Origin: Fluviicola sp. | Lineage (GTDB): Bacteria > Bacteroidota > Bacteroidia > Flavobacteriales_D > Crocinitomicaceae | Assembly: GCA_029866325.1 (NCBI GenBank) | Contig: JARWZO010000029.1 | Location: 62,001 to 126,000 of the forward strand | DNA length: 64,000 bases | Direction of reading: 5' to 3' | In this document: piece by piece, positions 21,486-29,803 of the stretch | Position numbering within the stretch: the first letter of the stretch is position 1 | How the letters are laid out: each line of letters starts with the position of its first letter | Made by a program: the position numbers and the translations under genes | The notes under the pieces: model-generated | What the model saw: only the letters and a program-made list of their open reading frames with translations | The model's database searches: none | What the model was told of the DNA's origin: nothing

Positions 21486-23549
21486 ATGAAAGTAATTGCT
21501 ATCATTTCTGTAGCCTTAATTGCCGTTACAGCTTGTACTCCAAAACCGAATGTTACTCCGGATAATACTGCCGGACATTCATCATCTGTTCAAGACAATG
21601 CTACCACCATCAGCGTTGCGTATATGAACAAATCCATCAAGCCGCAAGATGACTTTTTTATGTTTGCGAACGGAACGTGGTGTAAAGAAAATCCTGTACC
21701 GGCTTCAGAATCTCGTTGGGGAAGTTTCAATGAATTGGAACAACGCAACAAAATAGTGTTAACCGATATTTTGAAAGCAGCCGGAACCAATACCGGAACA
21801 AAAGGTTCTCAAGATCAATTACTCGGCGATTATTTTAAGTCATATACTGACATGGAAACGCGCAATAAATTGGACTGGAGACCTTTAAAAACACGATTGG
21901 AAGCAATCAAAAACATCAAATCGCGCGAAGAAATTGTCAAAGTGGTAGCCGAACAACACAAAGTTGGGGTCAACAGTTTATTTGGTTTTGGTGTAGGTCA
22001 GGATTTGAAAGAAGTCACCAAAAATATCAGCTACATCGGTCAAGGAGGTTTAGGTCTCCCAAATCGTGATTATTATTTTCAAGAAAATAAACAGCGTGAG
22101 CGCGATGCATATATTATCTACATCAAAGATTTATTCAAATTAACGGGCGAAACAGACGAGGTAGCAGCAAAAAAAGCGGAACGTGTCTTTCAATTCGAGA
22201 AACGATTAGCCGATTCCATGATGGCGCCTGCTCAATTGCGTGTTCCGGAAAATACCTACAATAAATATGGCTTTAAAGCAGCAAAAGGGTTGTTCAAAAG
22301 CTTTGATTTTGAAACCTATTTATCGTTGGTTGGAAGTCAAACATTTGATACAATTATTGTTGGTCAGCCGGCTTACTTGAAACAAGTGAATGAATTGATT
22401 GGTGAATTGCCAATGGAAGACTGGATCAATTACCTGATGTTCAAATCAATGAATCATTACGCCGGAATGCTCAACGACGATTGGGTAAACACCAAGTTTC
22501 GTTTTTACCAAGGAGTTTTAAGCGGTAAATCAGAATTAAAACCCATTTCAGAACGAGCTATTGATGAGATTACCGGTTCGCCAATCGGTGAATTGTTAGG
22601 GAAAGCGTTTGTGCAAGTATCGTATTCTGAAAATGCGCAAAAACGCGTGAATGAAATGGTCGACAATTTGTTGGCTAGTTTCCGTGAACGCATCAAAATG
22701 CTTGACTGGATGTCGGCCGACACAAAGAAAGAAGCCTTAACAAAATTGAACGCAATCGGACGTAAATTAGGTTTCCCTGAAGAATGGCGCGATTTTTCAA
22801 AGTTAGATATTTCCGCAACCGATTATTTATCGAATGTTGACAACTGCGCGAAGTACGAAAACGAAGAAAGTTTCGGTAAACTGTACAAACCTGTTAATCG
22901 TAAAGAATGGGGAATGCCTGCCCACATGGTGAATGCTTACTACCATCCGTTGCTCAATGAGATTGCCTTCCCTGCCGGAATTATGCAACCACCGTTTTTT
23001 GATGAAAAAGCTGAAGACGCCATTAATTATGGTCGAATCGGAATGGTGATCGGACATGAATTCACACACGGATTCGACGATTCGGGATCAAAATTCGCTG
23101 CCGACGGTACGTTTACAAATTGGTGGACCGAAAGTGACCGTTCGTTGTTTGAATCGCGTACCAAGATTTTGGGTGAAACATTTTCGGGCTTCTGTCCTAT
23201 TGACGGACATTGTGTGAATCCGGATTTGACGATGGGTGAAAACATTGCCGATTTGGGTGGTTTAACCATGTCTTTTTATGCTTACCAACTCACCGAGGAA
23301 TTTAAAAGTGGGATCTTACGTGAGGGATACACTCCTGCTCAGCGATTCTTTATTGCTTATGCGCAATTGTGGAAAATAAATTACACAGAATCCGAATTGA
23401 AAAATCGCATCGCAAACGATCCGCATTCTCCGGGAATGTATCGTGTAAACGGTCCCTTGATGAATTGTCCTGAATTTTTTGAAGCATTTAGCGTGAAAGA
23501 AGGCGACAAAATGCGCAACGAAGCCGATAAGGTATCGAAGATTTGGTAA
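21486..23549 (+). CDS. M13 family metallopeptidase (PepO/neprilysin-like) lipoprotein
   Basis: HEFTHGFDDSG zinc motif, ENIADLGGL, NAYYHPLLNEIAFPAGIMQPPFF; N-terminal lipobox TACT. Confidence 0.95.
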   Translation: MKVIAIISVALIAVTACTPKPNVTPDNTAGHSSSVQDNATTISVAYMNKSIKPQDDFFMFANGTWCKENPVPASESRWGSFNELEQRNKIVLTDILKAAGTNTGTKGSQDQLLGDYFKSYTDMETRNKLDWRPLKTRLEAIKNIKSREEIVKVVAEQHKVGVNSLFGFGVGQDLKEVTKNISYIGQGGLGLPNRDYYFQENKQRERDAYIIYIKDLFKLTGETDEVAAKKAERVFQFEKRLADSMMAPAQLRVPENTYNKYGFKAAKGLFKSFDFETYLSLVGSQTFDTIIVGQPAYLKQVNELIGELPMEDWINYLMFKSMNHYAGMLNDDWVNTKFRFYQGVLSGKSELKPISERAIDEITGSPIGELLGKAFVQVSYSENAQKRVNEMVDNLLASFRERIKMLDWMSADTKKEALTKLNAIGRKLGFPEEWRDFSKLDISATDYLSNVDNCAKYENEESFGKLYKPVNRKEWGMPAHMVNAYYHPLLNEIAFPAGIMQPPFFDEKAEDAINYGRIGMVIGHEFTHGFDDSGSKFAADGTFTNWWTESDRSLFESRTKILGETFSGFCPIDGHCVNPDLTMGENIADLGGLTMSFYAYQLTEEFKSGILREGYTPAQRFFIAYAQLWKINYTESELKNRIANDPHSPGMYRVNGPLMNCPEFFEAFSVKEGDKMRNEADKVSKIW

Positions 23550-23571
23550 CAGAGATAATAAAATCCATTGT

Positions 23572-23609
23572 AGGGTCGTGTCAGTTTTAGGTTGACACGG
23601 CCCTTTTTT
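23572..23609 (+). terminator. rho-independent terminator
   Basis: AGGGTCGTGTCA-gttttaggt-TGACACGGCCCT-TTTTT. Confidence 0.75.
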
Positions 23610-23766
23610 GTTGACCAATTAGCCGGTGTTGATTTTTCAGCCATCCGTCTCGGTGGAATTTATAAAGATATAGTAAGTCCCGTAGGGACGAAATATGTTA
23701 GAACGTCAATCATACCATCATCAGCAACCCCTTAGGGGTTGAACATACGAAATGCATAATAATATC

Positions 23767-23830
23767 TTGCCCCTACGGGGCAATAATGAATTGGGCAATG
23801 TTTTTCTAACATATTACGTCCCTACGGGAC
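23767..23830. repeat. direct repeat unit 1 containing palindromes TTGCCCCTACGGGGCAA and GTCCCTACGGGAC
   Basis: Near-identical (one base shorter) to 23885-23947. Confidence 0.9.
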
Positions 23831-23884
23831 TTCCATTTATTGCGCAACTTGTTTATCTACGATATAAAGCTTAACTTAATGACA

Positions 23885-23947
23885 TTGCCCTACGGGGCAA
23901 TAATGAATTGGGCAATGTTTTTCTAACATATTACGTCCCTACGGGAC
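23885..23947. repeat. direct repeat unit 2
   Basis: TTGCCCTACGGGGCAATAATGAATTGGGCAATGTTTTTCTAACATATTACGTCCCTACGGGAC. Confidence 0.9.
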
Positions 23948-24002
23948 GCATTTGTCAAGAATATGTGGCAAATATTCCTCCGAAAAACAAATTGAACAAT
24001 CT

Positions 24003-24060
24003 CACGTAATATTGCAAAATGACGTGGGTTTGATTCCTCGTCATTTTGCAACATTACGTG
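24003..24060. repeat. 22-bp inverted repeat (21/22 match)
   Basis: CACGTAATATTGCAAAATGACG (24003-24024) versus CGTCATTTTGCAACATTACGTG (24039-24060). Confidence 0.85.
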
Positions 24061-24075
24061 GAATAAATCTCCATA

Positions 24076-24101
24076 AAAAAAGCCCTTTTTCAAGGGCTTC
24101 A
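24076..24101 (-). terminator. rho-independent terminator for the small minus-strand ORF
   Basis: Minus strand AAGCCCTTGAAAAAGGGCTTTTTTT. Confidence 0.8.
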
Positions 24102-24104
24102 AGA

Positions 24105-24257
24105 TCAGTTGAGGTTCAACAGCACTTTTTTGTGCTTTACTTTTTTTACTTCCAACGCTTTGCTGTAATTCAGTAAGTGTTGAACAAGTGCAGCCGAAGG
24201 AGATGCATAGCTTTTACCTTCATTACGCTGCGAATCAGTTGCGTATTTTTTTACCAT
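24105..24257 (-). CDS. small protein, 50 aa, unknown function
   Basis: Minus strand MVKKYATDSQRNEGKSYASPSAALVQHLLNYSKALEVKKVKHKKVLLNLN*, followed at once by a terminator. Below the 60-aa cutoff of the track. Confidence 0.65.
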   Translation of the reverse strand: MVKKYATDSQRNEGKSYASPSAALVQHLLNYSKALEVKKVKHKKVLLNLN

Positions 24258-24377
24258 AGGCTCAATTACTACTTTCAAATCAAAACGTTAGATCTTTGGA
24301 TTTATTTTATTAATTCCGTTTTTTTTTTCGTCACTTAAAAGAAATTGATAGCTTTGTTTTATACCAAAACTGAAATT

Positions 24378-25298
24378 ATGTCTATTCCAATGATTGTGCT
24401 CATTTCTGTAGGAGCCCTGATTATTCTAGCCGCTTTTACAACCGTACAGCAGGGCACCATCGGTGTGTTAACCATGTTCGGGAAATACCGAAGAATTTTA
24501 CATCCGGGGTTAAACTTGCGGATTCCTTTCCTAGAACGCACTTTCAGTCGTGTTTCCATTCAAAATCGTGCGATTGAAATGGAATTTCAAGCCATTACAC
24601 AAGACCAGGCAAATGTGTATTTCAAAGCCATGTTGGTTTACTCAGTATTGGATGCGAATGAAGAAACCATTAAAAACGTAGCTTTTAAATTCATGGATCA
24701 GCGCAGTTTTTTGCAAGCGCTCATTCGCACAATCGAAGGTTCCGTTCGTGGATTTGTTGCCACAAAAAAACAAGCCGAAATTTTGTTATTGCGCCGCGAA
24801 ATTGTTGACGACGTGAAAGAGAGGCTTGACCAAACACTAGAGACATGGGGATTTCACTTGATTGATCTCCAACTCAATGATATTACATTTGATGCTGAAA
24901 TCACTACATCAATGGCAAGAGTAGTGGCTTCCAACAACTTAAAAGCTGCAGCGGAAAATGAAGGTCAAGCTTTATTGATCACAAAAACGAAAGCTGCCGA
25001 AGCAGACGGTAACGCTATCAAAATTGCCGCTCAGGCCGAAAAAGAAGCCTCTCAGCTAAAAGGTCAAGGTATCGCACTCTTCCGCGAAGAAGTTGCCAAA
25101 GGTATGTCTGAAGCTGCAGAACAAATGAAATCCGCTAACTTGGATACGTCATTGATCTTATTCTCGATGTGGACGGAAGCGGTGAAAGAATTTGCCGAAA
25201 AAGGCCAAGGAAACGTCATTTTCTTAGACGGTTCGGTTGATGGTATGGAAAAAACCATGCAGCAAATGATGGCTAGCGATATATTGAAGAAGAAATAA
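24378..25298 (+). CDS. SPFH/Band 7 (stomatin/prohibitin-like) protein
   Basis: QQGTIGVLTMFGKYRRILHPGLNLRIPFLERTFSRVSIQNR ... ASNNLKAAAENEGQALLITKTKAAEADGNAIKI. Start taken at 24378 (MSIPMIVL). Confidence 0.9.
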   Translation: MSIPMIVLISVGALIILAAFTTVQQGTIGVLTMFGKYRRILHPGLNLRIPFLERTFSRVSIQNRAIEMEFQAITQDQANVYFKAMLVYSVLDANEETIKNVAFKFMDQRSFLQALIRTIEGSVRGFVATKKQAEILLLRREIVDDVKERLDQTLETWGFHLIDLQLNDITFDAEITTSMARVVASNNLKAAAENEGQALLITKTKAAEADGNAIKIAAQAEKEASQLKGQGIALFREEVAKGMSEAAEQMKSANLDTSLILFSMWTEAVKEFAEKGQGNVIFLDGSVDGMEKTMQQMMASDILKKK

Positions 25299-25318
25299 GT
25301 ATTCAAATTGAATACTAT

Positions 25319-25353
25319 ATCCCGTTATTCTTAATTGAGTGACGGGATTTTTT
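25319..25353 (+). terminator. probable rho-independent terminator
   Basis: ATCCCGT...ACGGGAT-TTTTT. Confidence 0.6.
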
Positions 25354-25486
25354 ATGTGCTCCTTTTCAAGTGATAAGCACTTTATTTTAAAAAAACACAT
25401 CCTTTTAACTACTATTTATTTTGATTCGGCTATATTAGTTGTCGCAATTTGTATTCAATTTTTCTAAACTCTATTAACTAATAACG

Positions 25487-26710
25487 ATGGACCAAAACAC
25501 TATTCTCTCCGCTCCTAGCCCAATGGCAGATAAAAACACGCCTGTTGAGTGGATGTTTGCTTTCAAATTCAATGCTGCTTCTTTCCCCGGATGCACCGAT
25601 GACGGAGTTCAACCCGCAATAGGCACTCCCGGTATTTTCGGAGGAACTGTCGACGCATACAAAAGCGGACACAGTCAGCAATACGTCTATGCAACAAGCG
25701 CTTCACCAACTTTAGCAAAAGGTACAGGTTGTATCGGAGCAACAGCCAATGATCCGTTGGGAGCAACTTTCGGGCAGATATACAATACACCCGGTTACTT
25801 TTATGTTACTTGGAACGATCAGTTCTACAACAACCCGATCAAAAACCTCGATTCACCTTGGGGACACAGCAAAGGAATGCTAGCCTGGAATGCCAACGGA
25901 GAAGGAATGGTTCTTCAGGTAACTACACCATCTTGGCCGGCATCAGCCAGTAATCTCGATCCGCGACAAAACGACGGAAATACACTTGGCTGCATCAACG
26001 ATGACGATATTGAAGTCAGTCAGCATTTTTTCGCGCTGAAATTGACCAAAGACGATGTTGTGATTGTCTTACAAGCCTTAAACAATGCAAGTGTAGCGAC
26101 CAGTATTTCACAGCCAAGCATTGTAAACAACGGCGGACCGGCAGACATTCAAGCCTTGGTGAATACGCTCGGAAAAGAATCGAGAAGCACAACCGTCTTA
26201 CAAACAACACTTTCGAGCGGTGTACAAATCATCTCTAAGCCTTCGGAAATGGCAGTTCCGCCTTGGCAAATGGTTTCTGCTCAACTCAAAAGCTTGGATT
26301 TGCGCGTAGCAAGCTGGTGGGCTAGTCCAACTATTTACAGCACTGCAGCCGGACAAACACCTGATTGCTGGGCAGCCGGATTAGGAATTCCCGGAGCAGT
26401 TGAAATTGCAACAACAGGTAACTGGAACGGAACATCAATCGGTTTGGAAGGCGGTGAAGGACAAAACTTCAATCACGCCAAAATAGGCATTTCCAAAGAT
26501 ACGTCTCAACCATTATGTATTTTTGGTGATATGAACCAACAAGGTGCTTTGGCTCCGAATTACGCCTATCAAGGTCAAGTGTGTAGCAGTAGTCAAAACG
26601 GACGTGGTGGAACATTTTACGTTCTCAACAATGAGTCGTTATTTGCCAGTCTTACAAGTCTTTTGGCAGGTGAAAGCGCTCCTGTAAAGGGAAATAGCGG
26701 AAACGATTGA
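25487..26710 (+). CDS. deoxyribonuclease II-like protein
   Basis: Two HxK motifs in DNase II context: SPWGHSKGMLAW..GEGMVLQVTTPSWP and NFNHAKIGISKDTSQPLCIFGDMNQQGAL, then GRGGTFYVLNNESLFASL (compare [32 protein letters not shown] in animal DNase II). Confidence 0.8.
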   Translation: MDQNTILSAPSPMADKNTPVEWMFAFKFNAASFPGCTDDGVQPAIGTPGIFGGTVDAYKSGHSQQYVYATSASPTLAKGTGCIGATANDPLGATFGQIYNTPGYFYVTWNDQFYNNPIKNLDSPWGHSKGMLAWNANGEGMVLQVTTPSWPASASNLDPRQNDGNTLGCINDDDIEVSQHFFALKLTKDDVVIVLQALNNASVATSISQPSIVNNGGPADIQALVNTLGKESRSTTVLQTTLSSGVQIISKPSEMAVPPWQMVSAQLKSLDLRVASWWASPTIYSTAAGQTPDCWAAGLGIPGAVEIATTGNWNGTSIGLEGGEGQNFNHAKIGISKDTSQPLCIFGDMNQQGALAPNYAYQGQVCSSSQNGRGGTFYVLNNESLFASLTSLLAGESAPVKGNSGND

Positions 26711-26735
26711 GGTTTAGTGCCTGTTTAAATTTCAC

Positions 26736-26775
26736 AAATTCCGCTTTCATTGCTGAAATAGCGGAATTTGTTTTA
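26736..26775. terminator. terminator hairpin
   Basis: AAATTCCGCT-ttcattgctgaaat-AGCGGAATTT followed by a T-rich tract. Confidence 0.65.
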
Positions 26776-26847
26776 TTTGACCCACTCAATCAAAGCTGTG
26801 GTTAAACCATTTTAGGTTTTATTAGTCAAACCAATAAATTCTTAAAC

Positions 26848-28365
26848 ATGAAGATCCTACTTACTACAGCAGCATTTTTCGTTTGTATTGCCTCTATTCA
26901 AGCGCAACTTCACGGTATAGACGCGCAATGGTATCAACAACCCAGTCCAATTTCAAAATTTAATGCAGACTGGAATGCTAAGGGCGCTGTGGCAAATAAT
27001 ATGATTGTAGATCATAACGGACGAGTGATTGTGTTTTATACAGAAGAAAACAACAACCAATCCACACACTATTTTACAGGCTCTGCTGACAATGGAGTAA
27101 CATGGGATCAGCCTTCCCCCACTGTGTTTACACCCTCTTTAACCACTAATTTAAATAGCACTTTAAGTGTTGATATGGATACCAATGAAATCATCCATGT
27201 TATTTGGTCATCTCGCGAAAAAAAAGCACTTTTTTATGTTTCGGCTAGCGCGAGTACCCTTACTTGGTCCGATACAATGCGTATTGGTTCTACTGATAAA
27301 AATAGAATTGGTTTTTGTCAAGTTAGTGCCGATCGAAAAAACCGAGTACATGCCTATTGGAATGAAGGTGAGCCTGGGTCAGCAGATACAGCGGAAGTTT
27401 TTTATGCACGATCAATCAATAGCGGGGTAAATTGGTCGACACAAACAATGTTAAGCACGGGGGAAGCGCGCCATTCAGCCTTTCCAAGTGGTGATTTTTA
27501 CGGTGTTGATCATGATACATTAGCTATTGCTTGGCGTGATAGTATTGGGCCAGGGAATTCTAATACTCAAGATTGGGATGTTAAAATGGTTATCAGTACT
27601 GATGGTGGTGCAAGCTGGACAGTTCCTTTTACTGCTGCCGGAGGTTCAGGCATGCAATCTGATCCAGCTGTGGTTGTCGATAAAAATGGAGTAATTCATG
27701 TGTGCTATCATTATTATCCACAATTTGGTGGAGTATTGAGTGCAAAAGTGATGTATGCACATTCTAATGACCTAGGAATCAATTGGTCGCCGGTTGGATT
27801 CACTCAGATTTCAGTTTCAAATATTCAAAGCCATTTGGCAAAAGAGGCTTATGACTATGAAAACGACGTGGTTTGGTACTTCTACAAAGACCAACGCGAT
27901 TATGTTGACTTTAACGATAAACGAGCCGATATTATGGCTGTATATGTCCAAAATAGCGGAACAACACTATCTGTTCAAGAATTCATTTCGGATGCTGATA
28001 GCAATGAGGTTGGGTTTCACAATTTCAAAGTAGGCCGAGACGGCATTCCAAGGGCTCATTTTTTTATAATCCCTTACGGTACGGACTCTACAAGCTTGTT
28101 TTATACACAGCGTTCTTCCTTGAATCTTTCAACACCGGAACTGAATCAAGATGATGCACTTCACTATTCATGCTATCCTAATCCGGTAAATGAGGTACTC
28201 TATTTTGACAAGACAATTTCACGCATTGCGGTATACAACTCGTTAGGTCAACTGATCTACGGGAATGCTTCACCAACAAACCAATTGTCGACCAAAGATT
28301 TTGAAAACGGATTCTATTTTATTCATTCACAAGGAACAATTCATAAAATCATCGTTACACACTAA
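26848..28365 (+). CDS. secreted sialidase/BNR-like protein with T9SS type A sorting domain
   Basis: Signal peptide; repeated SxDxGxxW-like motifs (SADNGVTWDQP, STDGGASWTVP, SNDLGINWSP); C-terminal YPNPVNEVLYFDKTISRIAVYNSLGQLIY...FIHSQGTIHKIIV. Confidence 0.85.
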   Translation: MKILLTTAAFFVCIASIQAQLHGIDAQWYQQPSPISKFNADWNAKGAVANNMIVDHNGRVIVFYTEENNNQSTHYFTGSADNGVTWDQPSPTVFTPSLTTNLNSTLSVDMDTNEIIHVIWSSREKKALFYVSASASTLTWSDTMRIGSTDKNRIGFCQVSADRKNRVHAYWNEGEPGSADTAEVFYARSINSGVNWSTQTMLSTGEARHSAFPSGDFYGVDHDTLAIAWRDSIGPGNSNTQDWDVKMVISTDGGASWTVPFTAAGGSGMQSDPAVVVDKNGVIHVCYHYYPQFGGVLSAKVMYAHSNDLGINWSPVGFTQISVSNIQSHLAKEAYDYENDVVWYFYKDQRDYVDFNDKRADIMAVYVQNSGTTLSVQEFISDADSNEVGFHNFKVGRDGIPRAHFFIIPYGTDSTSLFYTQRSSLNLSTPELNQDDALHYSCYPNPVNEVLYFDKTISRIAVYNSLGQLIYGNASPTNQLSTKDFENGFYFIHSQGTIHKIIVTH

Positions 28366-28444
28366 AAACAACTTATATTAAGCAAATAACCAACGTCGAT
28401 TTCCAAAAATAACGACAAGCTTATTTCGATTTATACATCTTCCA

Positions 28445-29584
28445 TTATACAACTACCCGCATTTCATTTATCACCTGCGCATAAAGACTTTCATAAATTG
28501 GCAACACTTCTTTCAGTGAAAACTTGTGCGCCTGCACCAATGCTTGTTCACGGAAAGCCTTTAAACGTTCATCATCCGACAAAATATGAATGGCATGTTT
28601 CGACATGGCATCAACATCTCCTACGTTGGATAAATATCCCGAGAAACCATGTCGGTTTACTTCAGGAATACCACCTGTATTGGATGAAACCACAGGAACT
28701 CCTTCTGCCATGGCTTCCAATGCTGCCAAACCGAAGCTCTCTGTTTCTGAAGGCAATAAAAACAAATCGGCAATCTCTAATATCGGACCGGTTTCGCGCA
28801 CTTTTCCGGTAAAAATAATCTTGTTACAAATTCCCATTTCACGAGCCATGCGCTCTACCAACGGTCGTTCCGGACCATCGCCACCTAAAATCAATTTGGC
28901 AGGAATGCGCTCTTGTACCTGACGAAAAATTTCCACCACGTCTTCAACTCGCTTTACCTTACGGAAATTGGAAATGTGACACAAAATACGCTCATGATCC
29001 TGGGCATAATGCCGACGTTTTTCCAAATCAATGGGCTTTAATGTTTCTTTCGCCTGAATAAAATTCGGAATTACATGGATTTCACGATCTGTGGCGAAAT
29101 GGGCATACGTATCTTTTCGTAGGCTTTCTGAAACTGCCGTTACCGCATTGGATGCATTGATACAAAACGTAATCACCGGTTCAAATGACGGATCTTTTCC
29201 TACGAGCGTAATATCGGTTCCGTGAAGGGTTGTGATGAATGGAATATCAATTCCTTGCGTACGCAAAATTTGTTGGGCCATAAATGCTGCTGAAGCATGC
29301 GGAATGGCATAATGAACGTGGAGTAAATCGAGGTTTTCGTACTTCACTACATCTACCATTTTACTGGCCAATTCGGTTTCGTATGGCTGGTATTCGAAAA
29401 GCGGATAATCACTCACCGCTACTTCATGGTAATAAATATTTTCTCTGAAACTTCCCAGACGAACGGGTTGTGAATAGGTAATAAAATGGATTTGATGTCC
29501 TTTCAATGCAAGAGCTTTCCCCAATTCGGTGGCTACTACACCGCTTCCCCCGAAAGTTGGATAAAGTACGATTCCGATTTTCAT
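28445..29584 (-). CDS. bshA: N-acetyl-alpha-D-glucosaminyl L-malate synthase
   Basis: MKIGIVLYPTFGGSGVVATELGKALALKGHQIHFITYSQPVRL; HVHYAIPHASAAFMA. Confidence 0.93.
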   Translation of the reverse strand: MKIGIVLYPTFGGSGVVATELGKALALKGHQIHFITYSQPVRLGSFRENIYYHEVAVSDYPLFEYQPYETELASKMVDVVKYENLDLLHVHYAIPHASAAFMAQQILRTQGIDIPFITTLHGTDITLVGKDPSFEPVITFCINASNAVTAVSESLRKDTYAHFATDREIHVIPNFIQAKETLKPIDLEKRRHYAQDHERILCHISNFRKVKRVEDVVEIFRQVQERIPAKLILGGDGPERPLVERMAREMGICNKIIFTGKVRETGPILEIADLFLLPSETESFGLAALEAMAEGVPVVSSNTGGIPEVNRHGFSGYLSNVGDVDAMSKHAIHILSDDERLKAFREQALVQAHKFSLKEVLPIYESLYAQVINEMRVVV

Positions 29585-29615
29585 TTGTGTGTTTTTTCGT
29601 TTAGTTTGTCTGTTG

Positions 29616-29635
29616 GGTCGCGATTTATCGCGACC
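29616..29635. repeat. palindrome GGTCGCGATTTATCGCGACC
   Basis: Near-perfect palindrome; second copy at 29760-29779. Confidence 0.85.
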
Positions 29636-29759
29636 ATTCTATTGTATACTGTAAATCTGATGCTACAAAGGTATCTCTATTATTACCACCACAATCTTAC
29701 TCTTGTACTATTATTCTTGAAAACCTATCGTTGTTGTATAACTGTGTTATAAACAACTA

Positions 29760-29779
29760 GGTCGCGATGAATCGCGACC
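29760..29779. repeat. palindrome GGTCGCGATGAATCGCGACC
   Basis: Second copy of the same element, between convergent/tandem minus-strand genes. Confidence 0.85.
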
Positions 29780-29803
29780 CCACAATGAACTATTAGATCA
29801 AAT

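Noticed and set aside
23674-23947. CRISPR array
   Set aside because: Only two long direct repeats and mixed palindromes; no regular repeat-spacer pattern and no cas genes.
23952-24176. 74-aa plus-strand ORF
   Set aside because: Overlaps the inverted repeat, a minus-strand terminator and the better-supported small minus-strand CDS at 24105-24257.
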